DNA from: JBKECO01 sp047974745
GTDB lineage: Bacteria; Bacillota; Clostridia; Lachnospirales; Lachnospiraceae
DNA: 64,000 nt
NCBI GenBank assembly: GCA_047974745.1
Contig: JBKECO010000005.1
Coordinates: 1-64,000, forward strand
Direction of reading: 5' to 3'
Shown here: one piece after another, positions 60,128 to 64,000 of the stretch
Layout of the letters: each line of letters begins with the position of its first letter
Position numbering within the stretch: position 1 is the stretch's first letter
Position numbers and translations under genes: made by a program
The notes under the pieces: generated by a model
The model's input: only the letters and a program-made list of their open reading frames with translations
Told to the model about the DNA's origin: nothing
Databases searched by the model: none

Positions 60128-61741
60128 ATGGAAAAATTTATTGGAAAGAAAATTTACAATGGTGTTGCGATCGGAAGAATCTTGTTTTATGCGAAGTCAC
60201 AGAATCTGGTGACCAGAAAAAGAATTGAAGATGTGACAAGCGAAATCGAACGATACGAAGCAGCAAAATTGACAGCGATCGAACAACTGAAGGTATTATA
60301 TGATAAGGCATTAAAAGAAGTGGGAGAGGTGAATGCACAGATCTTCGATGTCCATGCGATGATGCTGGAAGATGGTGATTATAACGATTCTGTCCACAAC
60401 CTGATTCGTTCCCAGACTGTGAATGCAGAATATGCAGTTGCAACGACTGGAGATAATTTTGCAGATATGTTCGCCAATATGGAAGATGAATACTTTCAGG
60501 CTCGCTCTGCTGACATAAAAGATATATCGGAAAGAGTCATATCCGTTCTAAATGGGAATACCTCCAATACAGATATCGGAGATGAGCCTGTCATTGTGGT
60601 CGCGGAGGATCTTGCACCCAGTGAGACCGTACAGATGGACAAAAGTAAACTCCTTGCCTTTGTAACGGAGCTCGGATCTGCGAATTCACACACAGCAATA
60701 CTTGCCAGGACCATGGGAATCCCGGCACTGGTCGGTGTTCCGATCCAAAGTGAATGGAATCAGAAGATGGCGATCGTGGATGGATATAAGGGAGAGCTGA
60801 TCATTGATCCTACCATTGAAGTGATTGAAGAGTATCAAAATATCCAGAAACGGGATGAAGAACAAAAACAGCTTTTAATGGAGCTGAAGGGAAAAGACAC
60901 CGTCACCCTCAGCGGCAAAAAGATCAAGCTGTATGCAAATATCGGCAATGTTTCCGACTTGGCAGCAGTACTCAAAAATGATGCTGGCGGGATCGGTCTG
61001 TTCCGCAGTGAATTTATCTATCTTGACAAGAATACCTTTCCAACAGAAGAAGAACAGTTCGTGATCTATAAGCAGGTCGCAGAAACACTGGCAGGCAAGC
61101 AAGTCATTATTCGTACCCTGGATATCGGAGCAGACAAGCAGGTCGAATATTTCAATCTCGGCCACGAGGACAATCCTGCACTGGGATATCGTGCCATCAG
61201 AATCTGTCTGATGCAGCCAGAAATCTTTAAAACGCAGCTTCGTGCATTATTCCGGGCAAGCAATTATGGAAATATTGCGATCATGTATCCTATGATCACA
61301 TCCGTTGCCGAAGTGCATGCAATTAAAAAAATCGGAGGGGAAGTAAAAGAAGAATTGAAAAATGCAAATATTCCATTTAAAGATGTGGAAGAGGGCATAA
61401 TGATCGAAACGCCTGCTGCTGCAGTTCTAAGTGATCTGTTGGCAAAAGAAGTCGATTTCTTCAGTATTGGAACAAATGATCTCACACAGTATACACTGGC
61501 GATCGACAGGCAGAATGCAAAGCTGGATGAGTTCTATGATTCTCACTCCGAAGCGATCTTACGATTGATCGAACTCGTTGTCAAAAATGCACACAACGAA
61601 GGAATCTGGGCTGGAATCTGCGGAGAGCTGGGAGCAGATGCGACCCTGACAAAGAGATTTGTTGAAATGGGAGTGGATGAGTTGTCCGTTTCTCCAGCAG
61701 CGATCCTGGGAATTCGAAAAATAATCCGCGAAACAGAATAA
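60128..61741 (+). CDS. ptsI: Phosphoenolpyruvate-protein phosphotransferase (Enzyme I of PTS)
   Basis: Transfers phosphate from PEP to HPr to feed all PTS sugars. It has 537 residues from the ATG at 60128 after AAAGGA; the ATG at 60113 is less likely. The phospho-His lies in GSANSHTAILARTMG. The C-terminal PEP-binding barrel has SIGTNDLTQYTLAID and the catalytic Cys in GICGELG. The length is slightly below the 570 usual for Enterobacteria but normal in Clostridia. No ptsH is next to it. Confidence 0.97.
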   Translation: MEKFIGKKIYNGVAIGRILFYAKSQNLVTRKRIEDVTSEIERYEAAKLTAIEQLKVLYDKALKEVGEVNAQIFDVHAMMLEDGDYNDSVHNLIRSQTVNAEYAVATTGDNFADMFANMEDEYFQARSADIKDISERVISVLNGNTSNTDIGDEPVIVVAEDLAPSETVQMDKSKLLAFVTELGSANSHTAILARTMGIPALVGVPIQSEWNQKMAIVDGYKGELIIDPTIEVIEEYQNIQKRDEEQKQLLMELKGKDTVTLSGKKIKLYANIGNVSDLAAVLKNDAGGIGLFRSEFIYLDKNTFPTEEEQFVIYKQVAETLAGKQVIIRTLDIGADKQVEYFNLGHEDNPALGYRAIRICLMQPEIFKTQLRALFRASNYGNIAIMYPMITSVAEVHAIKKIGGEVKEELKNANIPFKDVEEGIMIETPAAAVLSDLLAKEVDFFSIGTNDLTQYTLAIDRQNAKLDEFYDSHSEAILRLIELVVKNAHNEGIWAGICGELGADATLTKRFVEMGVDELSVSPAAILGIRKIIRETE

Positions 61742-61801
61742 GAACAGAGAACCTGTCTATTGCAAGATCTATAATTTGCAAAAGACAGGTTCTCTGTTCT
61801 T
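61740..61801. terminator. Bidirectional terminator between ptsI and the PHP phosphatase
   Basis: A perfect 19-bp stem AAGAACAGAGAACCTGTCT (61740-61758) / AGACAGGTTCTCTGTTCTT (61783-61801). TTGCAA occurs on both sides of the loop and adds a further stem. The last ten codons of the minus-strand gene lie within it. Confidence 0.88.
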
Positions 61802-62566
61802 GAATACCGAATAATAGGAAAAGCCGGCCTGATCCAGAAGTCCCTTAATTCTATGAAAATCAAAAGCGACATGCTCAGGCGCATGTGCATCAGAACCAAG
61901 GGTAATGATCTCTCCGCCAAGCTCGTGATAGCGATTTAGGATGGCTTCCGTTGGATGTGGATGCCCAAGGCCGTATTTATATCCGCCCATATTGATTTCA
62001 ATACCTTTTCCCTTCTGAATCAGTAGTAAAAGGATTTCATCTATTATCTCGGAATACATTTCATAGGTATAATCTGTATTTTTTGTTGGGCCATAACGGA
62101 CAACATAATCCAGATGACCATAGACATCAAAATCAGAAAAGGCAAGGATATTTTCGAGTGTAACCTCAAAGTATTCGAGATAGGCAGAATGTTGTGCTCG
62201 GTTTTCGAAAAATTCAGGGTAGTAAGGATCCATTCGGTGTGCCACATGTGTGGAGCCGATTACAAAATCGAACCTGTTCTGTTTTAAAAGAGCTTCAAGC
62301 TGTGCAGTAAGGTGTGGCTGCAGACCAAGCTCGATGCCTGAAAGGATCGATAACTGAGTCCGGTACTTTTCACGTAAGACAGACAGGTCATGAAAATAGA
62401 GTTCCGGTTCAAAGGTGAAGCTTGTCGGACCGGGGTAATCGAGATCCATATGATCCGTAAAGCAAATACCATCGAGTCGGTTTTTGATTGCAGCCTGCAC
62501 CATAGATTCCGGATCGGACTCGCTGTCGCCGGAAAAATGACTGTGCATATGTGTATCCCAGAGCAT
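61769..62566 (-). CDS. hisK: PHP-family histidinol-phosphatase (HisK-type)
   Basis: 265 residues from the ATG at 62566, which follows GAAAGGA by 7 bases; an in-frame ATG at 62629 has no such site. The metal-binding PHP motifs are DTHMHSHFSGDS, FTDHMDLD, GSTHV, GHLDYV and GSDAHAPEHVAFDF, all as in HisK/HisJ histidinol phosphatases. A role in histidine synthesis is probable, but no other his gene is near, and PHP enzymes have several substrates. Confidence 0.85.
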   Translation of the reverse strand: MLWDTHMHSHFSGDSESDPESMVQAAIKNRLDGICFTDHMDLDYPGPTSFTFEPELYFHDLSVLREKYRTQLSILSGIELGLQPHLTAQLEALLKQNRFDFVIGSTHVAHRMDPYYPEFFENRAQHSAYLEYFEVTLENILAFSDFDVYGHLDYVVRYGPTKNTDYTYEMYSEIIDEILLLLIQKGKGIEINMGGYKYGLGHPHPTEAILNRYHELGGEIITLGSDAHAPEHVAFDFHRIKGLLDQAGFSYYSVFKNREPVFCKL

Positions 62567-62609
62567 AATATATCCTTTCAAGCATGTGACCAATGTGTTC
62601 TCTGACTTT

Positions 62610-62637
62610 ATTATATCATGATATACCAAGGTGACAA
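62610..62637 (-). promoter_or_regulatory. Sigma-A promoter of the PHP phosphatase gene
   Basis: On the minus strand TTGTCA (62632-62637), a 16-bp spacer, TATAAT (62610-62615). Confidence 0.7.
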
Positions 62638-62839
62638 GGCAAACGGAAATTTTATGACAGGATGCTTAAGTTCCATTGGGGGAAAACAGTATTCTATACA
62701 ATTCCAACAATGCAGGGTATATTCGGGTATGAACAGCATTTGGTATGTGGGCGAATTGAATAAAAAGTCGAGTATTTTACATTGATTTTTGTATGGATAA
62801 CAGAAATAGTCAAAAAATTAACAATGAGAACACTGACTC
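62638..62839. other. Stretch between divergent promoters without recognised features
   Basis: About 200 bp, AT-rich, between the divergent PHP-phosphatase and gapA promoters. It holds a GGGTAT word twice (62716-62736) but no open frame, RNA motif or strong hairpin that I can support. Together with both promoters the whole gap 62567-62946 contains no gene. Confidence 0.4.
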
Positions 62840-62868
62840 TTGTAATTTCCTTTGAAATTGGTTAAAAT
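62840..62868 (+). promoter_or_regulatory. Sigma-A promoter of gapA
   Basis: TTGTAA (62840-62845), a 17-bp spacer, TAAAAT (62863-62868). The leader of about 70 nt starts with a small stem, TTGGGGA-TGGC-TCCCAA (62879-62895), and ends in AGGAGG before the ATG. Confidence 0.75.
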
Positions 62869-62946
62869 ATAGGAAGATTGGGGATGGCTCCCAAAACGGG
62901 GAAACCTGATACAATATTTCATTTCAAATTCTAGGAGGAATTAAAG

Positions 62947-63963
62947 ATGGCAGTAAGAGTAGCAATCAACGGATTCGGCCGCATTGGTCGTCTTGCTTTC
63001 AGACAGATGTTTGGAGCAGAAGGATATGAAGTAGTAGCAATCAATGACTTAACAAGCCCAAAAATGTTAGCACACCTGCTAAAGTATGACTCATCACAGG
63101 GTAAGTACACTTTAGCTGATAAAGTAACTTCAAGTGATGACTCGATCACAGTTGATGGGAAAGAAATCAAAATCTACGCATTTCCAGATGCAAACAACTG
63201 CCCATGGGGAGAATTAAAAGTTGACGTTGTATTAGAATGCTCCGGATTCTATGTAAGCAAGGCAAAGTCTCAGGCACATATCAATGCTGGTGCTCGTAAA
63301 GTAGTTATTTCAGCTCCTGCTGGAAATGACCTTCCTACTGTTGTTTTCAATACGAACCATGAGATTTTAAAACCAGAAGATAACATTATTTCTGCAGCTT
63401 CTTGTACTACGAACTGTCTGGCTCCAATGGCAGATGCACTCAACAAATATTCTGAGATCCAGTCAGGTATCATGACAACAATTCATGCATACACTGGAGA
63501 TCAGATGACCCTTGACGGACCACAGAGAAAAGGTGATATGAGAAGAGCTCGTGCAGCTGCAGTAAATATCGTTCCAAACAGCACCGGTGCTGCAAAAGCA
63601 ATTGGTCTTGTTATTCCTGAACTGAATGGAAAACTGATCGGATCTGCACAGCGTGTTCCAGTTCCAACAGGTTCAACAACAATTTTGATCGCAGTTGTTA
63701 AAGGATCAGACGTAACAGCAGCAGGAATCAATACAGCAATGAAAGCAGCTGCAAATGAGTCCTACGGATATACAGAAGATGAGATCGTTTCTTCTGACAT
63801 CATTGGATCAACATTCGGATCTGTGTTCGATGCAACTCAGACTATGGTAAGCAAAGTGAATGATGATTTATATGAAGTTCAGGTTGTTTCATGGTATGAC
63901 AATGAAAACAGCTACACATCACAGATGGTTCGTACAATCAAATACTTCTCTGAATTATCATAA
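62947..63963 (+). CDS. gapA: Glyceraldehyde-3-phosphate dehydrogenase, type I
   Basis: A glycolytic NAD-dependent enzyme, 338 residues. The Rossmann start is VAINGFGRIGRLAFRQM, the catalytic Cys lies in ASCTTNCLAPM, and the C-terminal SWYDNENSYTSQMVRTI is exact. AGGAGGAATTAAAG precedes the ATG. Codon use looks more biased than in the neighbours (many GCA, GTA, AAA, GAA), as for a highly expressed gene. The window ends 37 bases after its stop, so downstream glycolytic partners are unseen. Confidence 0.97.
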   Translation: MAVRVAINGFGRIGRLAFRQMFGAEGYEVVAINDLTSPKMLAHLLKYDSSQGKYTLADKVTSSDDSITVDGKEIKIYAFPDANNCPWGELKVDVVLECSGFYVSKAKSQAHINAGARKVVISAPAGNDLPTVVFNTNHEILKPEDNIISAASCTTNCLAPMADALNKYSEIQSGIMTTIHAYTGDQMTLDGPQRKGDMRRARAAAVNIVPNSTGAAKAIGLVIPELNGKLIGSAQRVPVPTGSTTILIAVVKGSDVTAAGINTAMKAAANESYGYTEDEIVSSDIIGSTFGSVFDATQTMVSKVNDDLYEVQVVSWYDNENSYTSQMVRTIKYFSELS

Positions 63964-64000
63964 GAAACATCTGCACTGAGCAGATAAATAATCGACTCAG

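Overview
The window looks like a chromosomal segment of a low-GC Gram-positive Clostridia, most likely a Lachnospiraceae-type anaerobe. The evidence is the clustering of Firmicutes housekeeping genes (dgt-dnaG-rpoD-trmK-nif3; murE-priA-def-fmt-yugP-rsmB-rlmN-stp-prkC-rsgA-rpe-thiN), a glmS self-cleaving ribozyme, an aspartate carbamoyltransferase with a separate regulatory chain (pyrB-pyrI), a meso-DAP type MurE, a type IV pilus locus without outer-membrane secretin genes, and frequent TTG starts behind strong Shine-Dalgarno sequences. The taxon is an inference from gene content; no search was run.

Layout. (1) 1-2.3 kb: an accessory end with an MtaA/UroD-like gene, a small cupin-like gene, a repeat-rich leader, and an ABC sugar permease that breaks off exactly where the terminator of a tRNA-Leu gene begins. 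(2) 2.3-3.0 kb: two divergent tRNA-Leu genes (anticodons AAG and CAG), then a repeat-rich gap that may hold a decayed reading frame. (3) 3.0-5.5 kb: an FGGY sugar kinase and aroD. (4) 5.5-13.3 kb: the information-processing cluster dgt, dnaG, rpoD, trmK, nif3, a TGS/uridine-kinase-like gene and rnpB. (5) 13.4-31.8 kb: a complete monoderm type IV pilus locus (pilB, pilT, pilC, major pilin, prepilin peptidase, a PilM-PilN fusion, PilO, four minor-pilin-like proteins and a 1453-residue exported protein). (6) 31.9-36.6 kb: a small zinc-ribbon membrane protein, a DUF5685-like gene, then on the minus strand pyrB-pyrI and glmS with its ribozyme. (7) 36.8-40.5 kb: a three-gene set of an LRR protein, a DUF2201/VWA protein and a MoxR-like AAA+ ATPase. 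(8) 40.5-53.8 kb: the murE-to-thiN cluster. (9) 53.9-64 kb: ychF, nrdR, yqeG, rpiB, efp, an AraC-type regulator with a degenerate receiver, mnmA, ptsI, a PHP-type histidinol phosphatase (minus strand) and gapA.

How the parts work together. The pilus locus holds the extension and retraction motors, platform, peptidase, alignment complex and a full set of minor pilins. It ends, where diderm pilus loci usually carry pilY1, with a very large secreted protein that has three repeated modules and a Ca-binding-type loop. I propose that this protein is the tip or adhesin component; this is the strongest candidate for something undescribed. The LRR-DUF2201-MoxR trio is a second candidate system. The rest is mostly core metabolism, translation and cell-wall signalling, with several promoters, terminators and one ribozyme that can be read directly from the sequence.
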